A stretch of 64,000 nucleotides of DNA from NCBI RefSeq assembly GCF_001556045.1, contig NZ_LSIC01000047.1, forward strand, positions 1-64,000. Direction: 5' to 3'. Positions within the stretch are counted from its first letter, which is position 1, and each line of letters opens with the position of its first letter. Below the pieces are notes generated by a model. That model was given only the letters and a program-made list of their open reading frames with translations, made no database searches and was not told where the DNA came from. Origin of the DNA: Bradyrhizobium sp. CCH5-F6. GTDB lineage: Bacteria > Pseudomonadota > Alphaproteobacteria > Rhizobiales > Xanthobacteraceae. Shown here piece after piece: positions 52,913 to 60,678 of this stretch. The translations under genes and the position numbers were made by a program.

Positions 52913-53013
52913 CGCAGCACCCCGGTGCAATAACTGCTGCATACTCCTGATCCCCAGCCGCTAAGCTCATCGTCATAGCGGGGCACGAAAGCCTCGAACG
53001 ATAGAGGCGTGAC

Positions 53014-53631
53014 ATGAGTATGGAAAGGGGCTCGTTTGCCGCAAGGCATGATTTCGATGCCTTGCCGCTGAGCCCGGACGTCGACGTCCGCTGTGCGCAA
53101 TTCTCCGAAATCGAGGCGCTTTCGGATATGGCGCACCAGATGGTTCCGGGCGTGCAGATCGGCACAGCGGAGCTTGCGCGATACTTCACTCTCGATCCTC
53201 AAAGCATTCTCACCTTCAGCCGGAAGGGCAAGCTCGTCGGCGGCATGGCGTTCCTGTTTCTCAACGACCGTGGACACGATGCGCTGCTGCTCGACGAGAT
53301 CTGTCTCACCGCGCCCGAGATGGGTTATCTCGCATCGGCGAACGACGACGTCGCTGCCATCTACATCTGGGCGATCGCGGCGATGGGCCGCGGCATCGCC
53401 GGTCTCGGCAAGGCCGCGGCTCACCTGCGCCAGATAAGGTTTCGCGGCGCCGATTGCTATGCGCAGCCGTCAACGGTGGCTGGACGCGACATCATGAAGG
53501 CGACAGGTTTTGCGCCCGTCCCGAGCTTCCAACCCGATCTGTGGTGTTACGAGCGTCCCTGGCATCGGCAGCCGATGAGCATGCCGGGTGCGATCGTTCA
53601 AGCAAGGAGTTTTGCAGATGCACGGTACTAG
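53014..53631 (+). CDS. GNAT-like protein (putative N-acyltransferase)
   Basis: A 205-residue protein. The strand-helix order (VDVRCAQFSEIEALSDMAHQ, KGKLVGGMAFLFLNDRGHDA, YIWAIAAMGRGIAGLGKAAA, FAPVPSFQPDLWCYER) fits a GNAT fold, but the canonical CoA loop (R/Q-x-x-G-x-G/A) is not plain. No function can be assigned. The gene overlaps the next one by 14 nt, and the two are certainly co-transcribed. Confidence 0.6.
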   Translation: MSMERGSFAARHDFDALPLSPDVDVRCAQFSEIEALSDMAHQMVPGVQIGTAELARYFTLDPQSILTFSRKGKLVGGMAFLFLNDRGHDALLLDEICLTAPEMGYLASANDDVAAIYIWAIAAMGRGIAGLGKAAAHLRQIRFRGADCYAQPSTVAGRDIMKATGFAPVPSFQPDLWCYERPWHRQPMSMPGAIVQARSFADARY

Positions 53632-54238
53632 GATTCCTCTCGCCAAGCCCAGTTCCCGCGCCATCACCATCCGCCTCGCGCGCGATCCGAGCGATCTCAT
53701 GCTGGTGACCGCCATCCGCTCGGCTGTCTATCTCGCCGAGCAGGATTGTCCGTTCGAGGAGGAGTTCGACGGCAACGACATGGTCGCGGCGCATTTCATC
53801 GGCTTCGTCGGCAACGAGCCTGCGGGCTGCCTGCGGGTGCGCTTCTTCGGCGATTTCGCCAAGGTGGAGCGGCTCGCGGTGCGTCACCAACATCGGCGCT
53901 CGCGCGTCTCGTTCAAGCTGGTGCAGGCCAGCGTCGACTATGTGAAGCGCAAGGGCTTCCGCAAGATCTACGGTCAGGCGCAGGACCGGCTGGTCGATTT
54001 CTGGGCCCATTTCGGCGCCAAGCCGCTCGGTCATAACCGCAAGATCACCTTCTCGGATTTTTCCTATACGGAAATGCTGCTGGAGATCGAGCCGGGCCCG
54101 GATGCCATCACGCTGGACAGCGATCCCTATGTGATCATCCGTCCCGAGGGCGATTGGGACCGGCCTGGCGTGCTCGATGCGTCGGCGGGGCGGGCGGTCA
54201 CATCGCCGCTGCGGGACCTCGCACTCGCCGGTCGCTGA
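53618..54238 (+). CDS. GNAT-fold acyltransferase
   Basis: A 206-residue protein from ATG 53618, chosen because AAGGAG lies 9-14 nt upstream. The core reads CLRVRFFGDFAKVERLAVRH (72-91) with the CoA-contact segment QHRRSRVSFKLVQ, and a C-terminal strand in KKIYGQAQDR-like positions (FRKIYGQAQDRLVDFWAHF). The fold resembles acetyltransferases and, loosely, long-chain N-acyl amino-acid or homoserine lactone synthases with their invariant E-x-x-R-L-A-V; that resemblance is a hypothesis. It follows the first GNAT-like gene. Confidence 0.72.
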   Translation: MHGTRIPLAKPSSRAITIRLARDPSDLMLVTAIRSAVYLAEQDCPFEEEFDGNDMVAAHFIGFVGNEPAGCLRVRFFGDFAKVERLAVRHQHRRSRVSFKLVQASVDYVKRKGFRKIYGQAQDRLVDFWAHFGAKPLGHNRKITFSDFSYTEMLLEIEPGPDAITLDSDPYVIIRPEGDWDRPGVLDASAGRAVTSPLRDLALAGR

Positions 54239-54263
54239 AATAGATGCAACAGCGCGCAACAAG

Positions 54264-54827
54264 ATGCCGGCTTCCATCCACGATGATCCGCCGATCCTGG
54301 TCTGTGCGGATCTCCAGGTCGAATACCTGACCCCCGGCCGTCGCCACGTCATCCTGGACGGGGATGCGGCGACGGCGCGCTGCCTGGAACTCCTGACGCT
54401 GTGGCGCGGCAACATGTGGCCGGTGATGCATCTGAAGCGCATCGCGCAGGCGGCCTGGTTCAATCCGGCATCCAGGCTGACCGATTGGATCGCGCAGACC
54501 AGGCCGAAGCCGGGAGAGATGACGTTCGAGCACCCGCTGCCGTCCGCCTACAGCTCGTCGCGGTTCGTCGACCACATGTCCAGTATCCGAACGATGCGCT
54601 GCATTCTGATCGGCTTTTCTCTGGACGAGACCATCCTGGCCACCGCCGTCGAGGGGTTTCACCGCAGCCATCGGTACCACGTGGTCACGGACGCCGTGGC
54701 TTGCCGGCAGCCGGGCACGGACGACGCCGCTGCCTACCGGCGTGCGGTAGTGAATGTCATTGGGAATTTTGCTACAATCCAATCCAGCGCCGAACTGATC
54801 AGAACCAGCGGCGCCGTTGCGGTTTAG
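54264..54827 (+). CDS. Isochorismatase-fold protein, catalytic nucleophile missing
   Basis: A 187-residue protein with the cysteine-hydrolase (isochorismatase/nicotinamidase) fold. The first catalytic Asp is present (Asp16 in LVCADLQVEYL). The position of the nucleophilic Cys in the family motif reads Ser-Leu-Asp-Glu-Thr-Ile-Leu-Ala-Thr (GFSLDETILATAVEG), and the Lys that precedes it is not evident around residue 88. It is therefore unlikely to hydrolyse by the usual chemistry and may bind rather than cleave its ligand. It is the third gene in the GNAT-GNAT unit, 25 nt behind the second. Confidence 0.7.
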   Translation: MPASIHDDPPILVCADLQVEYLTPGRRHVILDGDAATARCLELLTLWRGNMWPVMHLKRIAQAAWFNPASRLTDWIAQTRPKPGEMTFEHPLPSAYSSSRFVDHMSSIRTMRCILIGFSLDETILATAVEGFHRSHRYHVVTDAVACRQPGTDDAAAYRRAVVNVIGNFATIQSSAELIRTSGAVAV

Positions 54828-54857
54828 GCCGCCGCAACCGGCGGATGGGGTGAGAAA

Positions 54858-55028
54858 TTGTCACGGGGAGACGAGCTCGAGGAGCTGGCGAGCGATCTAT
54901 CGCGGGCCGCGGAGAGGGCGCGCCGGCTTGGTCTGGCCACCACGGTCTATTTGCTTGCGATGGCGCTGGTGGAGGTAGGGGAAGCCGTTGCCGCCGCCGG
55001 CGATGGGGACGACGACGGTGCAGGCTAA
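54858..55028 (+). CDS. Small hypothetical protein (56 residues)
   Basis: Below the usual length cut-off. TTG 54858 follows GGGGTGAG, and the frame runs to TAA 55026-55028. The sequence MSRGDELEELASDLSRAAER is a charged helix, followed by a hydrophobic stretch (LGLATTVYLLAMALVEVGEAV) and an acidic Asp/Gly tail. This ordered layout suggests a real small protein associated with the membrane or with another helix. It sits directly after the isochorismatase-fold gene (30 nt) in the same direction. Confidence 0.6.
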   Translation: MSRGDELEELASDLSRAAERARRLGLATTVYLLAMALVEVGEAVAAAGDGDDDGAG

Positions 55029-55045
55029 GAGCCGGTCCGGCGCGG

Positions 55046-55087
55046 TCTGGCACGTGCGTTCTGGCATGTGCGTTGTGGCATGTGCCT
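55046..55087 (+). repeat. Three 14-bp tandem repeats
   Basis: Units 55046-55059, 55060-55073 and 55074-55087 match TCTGGCAYGTGCGT with 1-3 mismatches; a degenerate fourth unit may follow (GGACGTGCGG). Each contains a GTGC core. It lies between the small gene and the aminotransferase. Confidence 0.7.
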
Positions 55088-55236
55088 GGACGTGCGGCTT
55101 TGTGCATTGCAGCTGAGCGCTTGCTGCCGACGAATTGGCGTTGCAAGTTCTGCGCTGTCGCAATAGCCAAGGTACTTGCCATCGAGTGATGACGCCGGCT
55201 CTGCCTGCGACGTGACGCTTTCAAGGATCTTCGCAA

Positions 55237-56619
55237 ATGTCCATGCTGCCCAATTCGCAAGAAGCCCGCGATGTGGCCTACCAGCTCCACGCCTACACCA
55301 ATGCGCGCGCGCACCAGCAGGCCGGTCCGCTGGTGATCGAGCGCGGCGAGGGGCCTTACGTGTTCGATGCGTCGGGGAAGCGCTATTTCGAGGCGATGGC
55401 CGGCCTGTGGAGCGTCGGGCTCGGCTTCAACGAGAAGCGTCTGGTCGAGGCCGCGCACAAGCAGATGCAGGCGCTGCCCTTCTACCACACCTTCTCTTCC
55501 AAATCGCACGGCCCCTCGATCGATCTCGCCGAGAAGCTGGTGGCGCTGGCGCCGGTGCCGATGAGCAAGGTGTTCTTCACCAATTCCGGCTCGGAAGCCA
55601 ACGACACCGTGCTGAAGCTGATCGCCTACCGCTCCAACGCGCTCGGCCAGCCGCAGCGCAAGAAGGTGATCAGCCGCCTGCGCGGCTATCACGGCGTCAC
55701 CATCGCCTCCGCGAGCCTCACCGGCCTGCCGAACAACCACCGCTCGTTCGATCTGCCGCTGCCGAACATCCTGCACACGGGCTCGCCGCACTTCTACAAG
55801 GACGGCGCCCCCGGCGAGAGCGAGGAGGCGTTCGCGACGCGGCGGGCCGAGGAGTTGGACGCGCTCATCCAGAAGGAAGGGCCGGAGAACATTGCGGCCT
55901 TCTTCGGCGAGCCGGTGATGGGCGCGGGCGGCGTCGTCGTGCCGCCGGCGACCTATTGGGAGAAGATCCAGGCAGTGCTGAAGAAGTACGACATCCTGCT
56001 GGTCGCCGACGAGGTGATCTGCGGCTTCGGCCGCACCGGCAAGATGTTCGGCTGCGAGACCTATGGCATCAAGCCGGACGTCATGGTGGTCTCCAAGCAG
56101 ATCACCTCGAGCTACTTCCCGCTCTCGGCGATCATCCTGAACGATCGCATGTTCGAGCCGATCGCAGACGAGAGCAACAGGATCGGCGTGCTCGGCCATG
56201 GCTATACCGCCGGCGGCCATCCGGTCGGCTCGGCGATTGCGCTGGAGAACCTGAAGATCATCGAGGAGCGTGGTCTGGTCGCGCATGCGGCCGAACTTGG
56301 CGGCTACATGCAAGGCAGGCTGCGCGAGCTCGCCAGCCACCCGCTGGTCGGCGAGGTCCGCGGCGTCGGCATGATCGCGGCACTCGAACTCGTGCTCGAC
56401 AAGACACGCAAGACCGCAGCGGCAACGCCGGGTGCCGTCGGCGGCATCGCCAGCCGCATGCTCCAGGAGCGCGGTGTGATCTCGCGCAACATGCTGGACG
56501 CCATCGCCATCTGTCCGCCGCTGATCGTCAACAAGGCCCAGATCGACGATCTGGTCGCCGCGATCTCGGGCGTGTTGAACGACATGAAGGGCGAAGTGGC
56601 GAAGCTGACGCCGGCGTAA
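55237..56619 (+). CDS. Class III aminotransferase (omega-amino acid or diamine : pyruvate type)
   Basis: A 460-residue PLP enzyme that moves an amino group from a terminal amine or beta-amino acid to a keto acid. Visible: TNSGSEANDTV for phosphate binding, Asp258 in VADEVICGFGRTG under the pyridine nitrogen, and the Schiff-base Lys287 in VVSKQITSSYFPL. The N-terminal YFEAMAGLWSVGLGFN is typical of the SpuC/beta-alanine:pyruvate clade. The substrate is not fixed by sequence. AAGGA precedes the start. Confidence 0.92.
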   Translation: MSMLPNSQEARDVAYQLHAYTNARAHQQAGPLVIERGEGPYVFDASGKRYFEAMAGLWSVGLGFNEKRLVEAAHKQMQALPFYHTFSSKSHGPSIDLAEKLVALAPVPMSKVFFTNSGSEANDTVLKLIAYRSNALGQPQRKKVISRLRGYHGVTIASASLTGLPNNHRSFDLPLPNILHTGSPHFYKDGAPGESEEAFATRRAEELDALIQKEGPENIAAFFGEPVMGAGGVVVPPATYWEKIQAVLKKYDILLVADEVICGFGRTGKMFGCETYGIKPDVMVVSKQITSSYFPLSAIILNDRMFEPIADESNRIGVLGHGYTAGGHPVGSAIALENLKIIEERGLVAHAAELGGYMQGRLRELASHPLVGEVRGVGMIAALELVLDKTRKTAAATPGAVGGIASRMLQERGVISRNMLDAIAICPPLIVNKAQIDDLVAAISGVLNDMKGEVAKLTPA

Positions 56620-56636
56620 GGCCCTGGCTCTCTCCT

Positions 56637-56758
56637 CGTCATTGCGAGGAGCAAAGCGACGAAGCAATCCTGACCGGCTCCGAGGAGGCAGACAGTATTG
56701 CTTCGCGGAGCCTGTCATCGGGCCGCGCTTCGCGCGGAGCCGGTGGCTCGGAATGACG
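56637..56758. repeat. REP-like palindromic intergenic element
   Basis: The ends are near-perfect inverted repeats: CGTCATTGCGAG (56637-56648) against CTCGGAATGACG (56747-56758). An inner pair CGAAGCAAT (56660-56668) and ATTGCTTCG (56697-56705) is exact. The text is of a style dispersed through Bradyrhizobium genomes in my memory. Transcripts over it would fold into a long hairpin, perhaps protecting the aminotransferase mRNA end or ending it. Confidence 0.7.
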
Positions 56759-56782
56759 ATGCGGAAACAGCGAGGCTGGTCG

Positions 56783-57931
56783 CTACGCCCGCTGCACCCC
56801 GATGACGCGGCCTTTCTCGATCGCCAGCGCCAGCTCTCCGCGCTTCAGTTTCAGCGCGGCATCGCCGAACAGCTCGCGGCGCCAGCCGCGCAAGGCCGGC
56901 ACGTCGGCCTCATCGTCCGCCGCGATCTCTTCGAGATCGTCGACGGTCGCGATCACCTTGCTCGCGACCGCATGGCGCTCGGCGGTCATCCGCAGCAGCA
57001 CCTTCAGCAGCTCGACGATGGCGGCGCCGTTGGAGTTGTTGCGCGGCTTCTCCAGCTTGGGCAGCTTCGAGAAGTCCCGCGCCAGCCCGCGCTCGACCGC
57101 GGCGACGATGTCCGCGCCCCATTTGGATTTCTCGAACCCTTTCGGTACCGAGCGCAGGTGCGCGAGCTTCTCCAGCGTGGTCGGCGCGTGGGTCGCGATG
57201 TCGGTAATCGCCTCGTCGCGCAGCACGCGGCCGCGCGGCACGTCGCGGCTCTGCGCCTCCTGCTCGCGCCAGGCCGCGACCTCCATCAGCACGGCGAGGT
57301 CCTTGGGCTTGCGCACCCGCGTCTTCAGCCGCTCCCAGGCGCGTTCGGGGTGGAAATCATAGGTGCGGGGCGAGGTCAGGACTTCCATTTCGATGGAGAC
57401 CCATTCGCTGCGGCGGCGCTTCTTCAGGTCGGCGTCGAGCGCTGCGAAGACGTCGCGCAGATGGGTGACGTCGGAGACCGCGTAATGCATCTGCTCCTTG
57501 GTGAGCGGCCGGCGCGACCAGTCGGTGAAGCGGTGGGTCTTGTCCGGGCGGTGGCCGGTGACCTTCTCGACCAGCGCGTCGTAGGCGATGCTGTCGCCGT
57601 AGCCGAGCACCATCGCGGCAACCTGGGTGTCGAACACCGGATGCGGGATGATGTTGGCCTGGTGCCAGATGATCTCGATGTCCTGGCGGGCGGCGTGAAA
57701 CACCTTCAGCACCCCCTCGTTGGCCATCAGCTCGAAGAACGGCTTGAGGTCGATGCCCTCGGCCAGGGTGTCGATGACCACGGCTTCCTCGGCGCTGGCC
57801 ATCTGCACCACGCACAGCAGCGGGTAATAGGTGGTCTCGCGGAGGAACTCGGTATCGACGGTGATGACGGGGTGCTTGGCCAGTCGGCTGCAGGCAGCCG
57901 CGAGGTCAGCGGTGGTGGTAATCAAATCCAT
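56783..57931 (-). CDS. rnd: Ribonuclease D
   Basis: RNase D trims 3' ends of tRNA and other small RNA. The 382-residue protein has the DEDDy exonuclease domain: Asp26 and Glu28 in VDTEFLRE, the third acidic residue in HAARQDIEI, and Tyr and Asp of [11 protein letters not shown]; an HRDC domain follows (about 210-290). It is convergent with the aminotransferase gene. Confidence 0.96.
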   Translation of the reverse strand: MDLITTTADLAAACSRLAKHPVITVDTEFLRETTYYPLLCVVQMASAEEAVVIDTLAEGIDLKPFFELMANEGVLKVFHAARQDIEIIWHQANIIPHPVFDTQVAAMVLGYGDSIAYDALVEKVTGHRPDKTHRFTDWSRRPLTKEQMHYAVSDVTHLRDVFAALDADLKKRRRSEWVSIEMEVLTSPRTYDFHPERAWERLKTRVRKPKDLAVLMEVAAWREQEAQSRDVPRGRVLRDEAITDIATHAPTTLEKLAHLRSVPKGFEKSKWGADIVAAVERGLARDFSKLPKLEKPRNNSNGAAIVELLKVLLRMTAERHAVASKVIATVDDLEEIAADDEADVPALRGWRRELFGDAALKLKRGELALAIEKGRVIGVQRA

Positions 57932-58048
57932 GAACGGCCCATGACACTTGACATCAGCCGTTCTGCCGAAAGTGCTGTGATGTCAAGGGGCTCTAAGCGA
58001 ATTCGAGCCTTGCTTTTGGGCCGGAAGCGCCTTTTTCCGACGATAATC

Positions 58049-58159
58049 CTATTCGTAGCGGACCCGCTGCGAGGATTTCCGCGCGCAGGGCAGCGCCACA
58101 ACGAGCACGCACATGGCGACCAGAGCCAGTCCCAAGAATTCGATAACCAACAGATCCAC
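58049..58159 (-). CDS. Putative 36-residue single-pass membrane protein
   Basis: GTG 58159 lies 8 nt after GGAG and opens a frame of 36 residues ending TAG 58049-58051: a short start (MDLLVIEF), a hydrophobic helix (LGLALVAMCVLVVALPC) and a basic tail (ARKSSQRVRYE). This is a typical tiny membrane protein; it is too short to be called by simple length cut-offs. Other frames over the DNA have Trp/Cys-rich, unnatural sequences. Confidence 0.5.
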   Translation of the reverse strand: MDLLVIEFLGLALVAMCVLVVALPCARKSSQRVRYE

Positions 58160-58296
58160 GGCGAAATCTCCAGAAACATTGATAGATTTGTCGGGGGTAC
58201 GTTGAGGGTCTGTTAATTCCAATGGTTACCGCCAGCGGGGCGGGCCGCATGGTGGACGGGGAGTTAACGGACGGGTGCGAGGGCGCGAAGCGGTCG

Positions 58297-59286
58297 TTAT
58301 TTGCCGCGATAATGCGTTGGCGAGCAGCCGAAGCGGGCGCGGAAGCGGCGGTTGAAATCGGACACGTCGCCGAATCCGCAGGCGAAGACGATGTCGCTCA
58401 CCTTCATGGCATCGTGGCGCTTATCCGCGAGCATCGCCTGCGCCTTCTGAAGTCTCAACTCCAGAATGCGCTCCGCGAAGGTCTGGCCGCTCTCCAGCAG
58501 CAGCTTGTTGACATAGCGCGGCGAGACGTCCAGCACCGCGGCCACGTCCCGCGGAGCAAAATGCGTTTCCGTATAGCGGGCTTTGAGCTGCGCCAGAATT
58601 TCCCTCAGCCGTACTGCGCGCAATCCTCGGCCAGCGGCGATCTGCGCAGCGTCTCCTTGTGCGCCCAAGGTCAGCACCAGAAGGTCCGTGATGGTGGCCT
58701 CCACATGACGTTCCAGCGCACCATCAAATTCGGCTTCGCTGGTGTCGAGCACCCCATCGACATAGCGACCGAGCAGATGCGCGAGCGGGGTCCGCTGCAA
58801 TGGCCTGGCCAGCAGGTCTTCGGCGTGCGGGACCTGCGCCATCAGGCGCTTGCGCGGCACATTCACGGTGATCCAGTCGGCCTGGCCGTCCATCAGCTTC
58901 TCGATGGGATCGCCGTTGCTAAGCAGCACGGAGGACGGTCCATCCGTCACATGTTCATGGCCCGCCTGTCGCGACAGCACGCGCGCGGAGCCGCGATTGA
59001 TAACCAGACAGAAATCGTCGTTCGAACCATGTGTGATCGAAGCTGGGCCGCGTCTGAGCCGGCTGATTGTTCCTACATAGCGGCTGAGCCGCAACCCGGC
59101 GATATTTGCAACTCGGTGTCGCACCAGGAACGGCAAGTCGGGGTGGCGCGACAGATCCGTCAGGCGAAGAAGAGATTCGTAAAACGCGTGATAGCCGGCG
59201 AAACGTACATCGTCACTCGCGTTGTCCTGCAATGCATGCGAATCAAAAACCGTCGCGCCAATCCGGGGCATATTGCGATCGGCCAT
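58297..59286 (-). CDS. AraC family transcriptional regulator
   Basis: A 329-residue regulator with an N-terminal AraC-binding-like domain (about residues 20-190; VANIAGLRLSRYVGTISRLR) and a C-terminal double HTH (about 225-325; YTETHFAPRDVAAVLDVSPR and the final FGDVSDFNRRFRARFGCSP). It belongs to the group with a long non-sugar N-terminal domain. Start ATG 59286 gives a natural N-terminus; earlier in-frame codons lie in the region upstream of the outer-membrane gene. It diverges from the outer-membrane gene at 59539. Confidence 0.9.
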   Translation of the reverse strand: MADRNMPRIGATVFDSHALQDNASDDVRFAGYHAFYESLLRLTDLSRHPDLPFLVRHRVANIAGLRLSRYVGTISRLRRGPASITHGSNDDFCLVINRGSARVLSRQAGHEHVTDGPSSVLLSNGDPIEKLMDGQADWITVNVPRKRLMAQVPHAEDLLARPLQRTPLAHLLGRYVDGVLDTSEAEFDGALERHVEATITDLLVLTLGAQGDAAQIAAGRGLRAVRLREILAQLKARYTETHFAPRDVAAVLDVSPRYVNKLLLESGQTFAERILELRLQKAQAMLADKRHDAMKVSDIVFACGFGDVSDFNRRFRARFGCSPTHYRGK

Positions 59287-59538
59287 GGCTTCAAACGACC
59301 TCGGATTCAATGAGTGGGACCAGTCTTTCCGTCCGTCACGGAGCGAGCCATCGCAATCTACTATAGGGCGATGGTCAAGGGATAGTAACAGCGCGGCCAC
59401 ACTCGAACCGAAACCGTTCAAGCCGTTGGGACAGTTCCGTGACGACCAAAACCTGTGCCTGTCACGCCAAGACCGCATGGCGCGGACACGTGTACCCCTC
59501 AACCACGCAGTAAATTGCGGGCGGTTGAGGAACGAGAC

Positions 59539-60354
59539 ATGGGAATCGAAACAACATTCAGGGCTGCTTCTTTGGCGTGGGGGGCAGTTGTGCTTGGCTT
59601 CATCGGCAGCGCGCAGGCCGCCGACCTGCCGGTCTACAAGGCGCAGCCGACGGCAGTGCCGGCATGGTCCGGCGCCTATGTTGGCGGCACCGCCGGGTGG
59701 AAGCGCGACGAAGCGGACTGGTCGCGCACCGGCATTCTGAGCGGCTTTGGGTTCAATCCCACACCAACCAACTGGGATGGTGGCGTGGGTCCCCACTACA
59801 ATTTTGAAAGCGATGCGGTGCGTCTCGGAGCGTACGCGGGCTATAACTGGCAACTTTCAAATTTCGTTGTCGGCATCGAGGCAGATGTCGGGTCGGGGCT
59901 CCGCGGCAAAGCTAGCCTCGGTTATCTTCCAGGCGGCGTGGTCACGGGCGCTGCCGTTCCTGTCGGTCTGAACGGCACCAGCGTCGATTTTGGCTGGGAT
60001 GGCAGCATACGGGGGCGTGTTGGTGTACTCGTCACGCCGTCGACGCTGCTCTACACCACCGGCGGGTTTGCGTTTCAGAGAACAACGATCAGCGCGTATT
60101 GCAATAACGGCGGAACCTGGTTTTGCCCGAATGGCAATGCGGAATCGTATTCCAAGTTATTGACGGGCTGGACTCTTGGCGGGGGTGTTGAAAGCATGAT
60201 TTCCCGGAACTGGATTGCCCGGGCCGAGTACCGCTATACGGACCTTGGCCGCATCGAACACATCTTGATGGGCAACGGCGCGAGTTATGGACTGGGCGCA
60301 GACGTCGATATTTCGCACCACCAGGTGAATCTTGGGATCGCTTACAAGTTTTGA
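59539..60354 (+). CDS. Outer membrane beta-barrel protein (Omp25/31-like)
   Basis: A 271-residue porin-like protein. Signal peptide (LAWGAVVLGFIGSAQA, cleavage before ADLP), Pro-rich segment PVYKAQPTAVPAWSGAYVGG, then eight strands of an OmpA-like barrel typical of rhizobial Omp25/31 and RopB proteins, ending QVNLGIAYKF. GAGGAACGAG precedes the start. The final Phe follows outer-membrane insertion rules. Confidence 0.9.
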   Translation: MGIETTFRAASLAWGAVVLGFIGSAQAADLPVYKAQPTAVPAWSGAYVGGTAGWKRDEADWSRTGILSGFGFNPTPTNWDGGVGPHYNFESDAVRLGAYAGYNWQLSNFVVGIEADVGSGLRGKASLGYLPGGVVTGAAVPVGLNGTSVDFGWDGSIRGRVGVLVTPSTLLYTTGGFAFQRTTISAYCNNGGTWFCPNGNAESYSKLLTGWTLGGGVESMISRNWIARAEYRYTDLGRIEHILMGNGASYGLGADVDISHHQVNLGIAYKF

Positions 60355-60398
60355 CTGTTGGGTGCGATGTGAGGGATCACACCTCGAATAGACGAAGG

Positions 60399-60416
60399 CC
60401 CGGGAGCGATCCCGGG
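60399..60416 (+). terminator. Candidate terminator hairpin of the outer-membrane gene
   Basis: 7-bp arms CCCGGGA/TCCCGGG with a GCGA tetraloop, 45 nt after the outer-membrane gene. The tail after it has only short T-runs, so termination is possible but not certain. Confidence 0.45.
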
Positions 60417-60503
60417 AGATTTGATCCCGGACGTCTATCGTCGTTATCATATCATCGACTTCGAAGCGTGCCCACGATTTCTCAACGGCGGTGAGGTAGA
60501 AAT

Positions 60504-60665
60504 GGTGGGCACGGCGCTGCGCGCCTTTGCCCACCCTACGAGATCGCGTTCGTGGTTCGTAGTGTGGATTAGCCGAAGGCGTATCCACCGCTGTTCGTAT
60601 CCGAGGACGCAGAAGAGGTGGATTGCGCCAGTGACTACGCTTCGCGCAGTCGCTGGCTAATCCAC
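60504..60665. repeat. Dispersed palindromic repeat cluster
   Basis: Three hairpins in a row: GGTGGGCA/TGCCCACC at 60504-60511 and 60528-60535 with an inner GGCGC/GCGCC; GTGGAT/ATCCAC at 60564-60569 and 60583-60588; GTGGATT/AATCCAC at 60618-60624 and 60659-60665. Phrases such as these (gtgggcacggcgct and gtggattagc) recur in Bradyrhizobium intergenic regions as I remember them. Confidence 0.6.
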
Positions 60666-60678
60666 ATACAAGCCCTTC

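Larger units (their letters stand above)
60355..60678. other. Intergenic region with palindromic repeats
   Basis: Downstream of the outer-membrane gene and downstream (convergent) of the ABC binding protein. No gene is supported. It contains a CCCGGGA-GCGA-TCCCGGG hairpin (60399-60416) and a dispersed palindromic cluster at 60504-60665. Confidence 0.6.

Noticed and set aside
54799..56718. Minus-strand open frame antisense to the aminotransferase
   Set aside because: Composition unlike real proteins; the opposite strand shows full PLP-enzyme motifs.
57922..58179. 85-residue minus-strand frame near rnd
   Set aside because: Trp/Cys-rich and unnatural; the 36-residue frame over the same DNA has a better start and layout.
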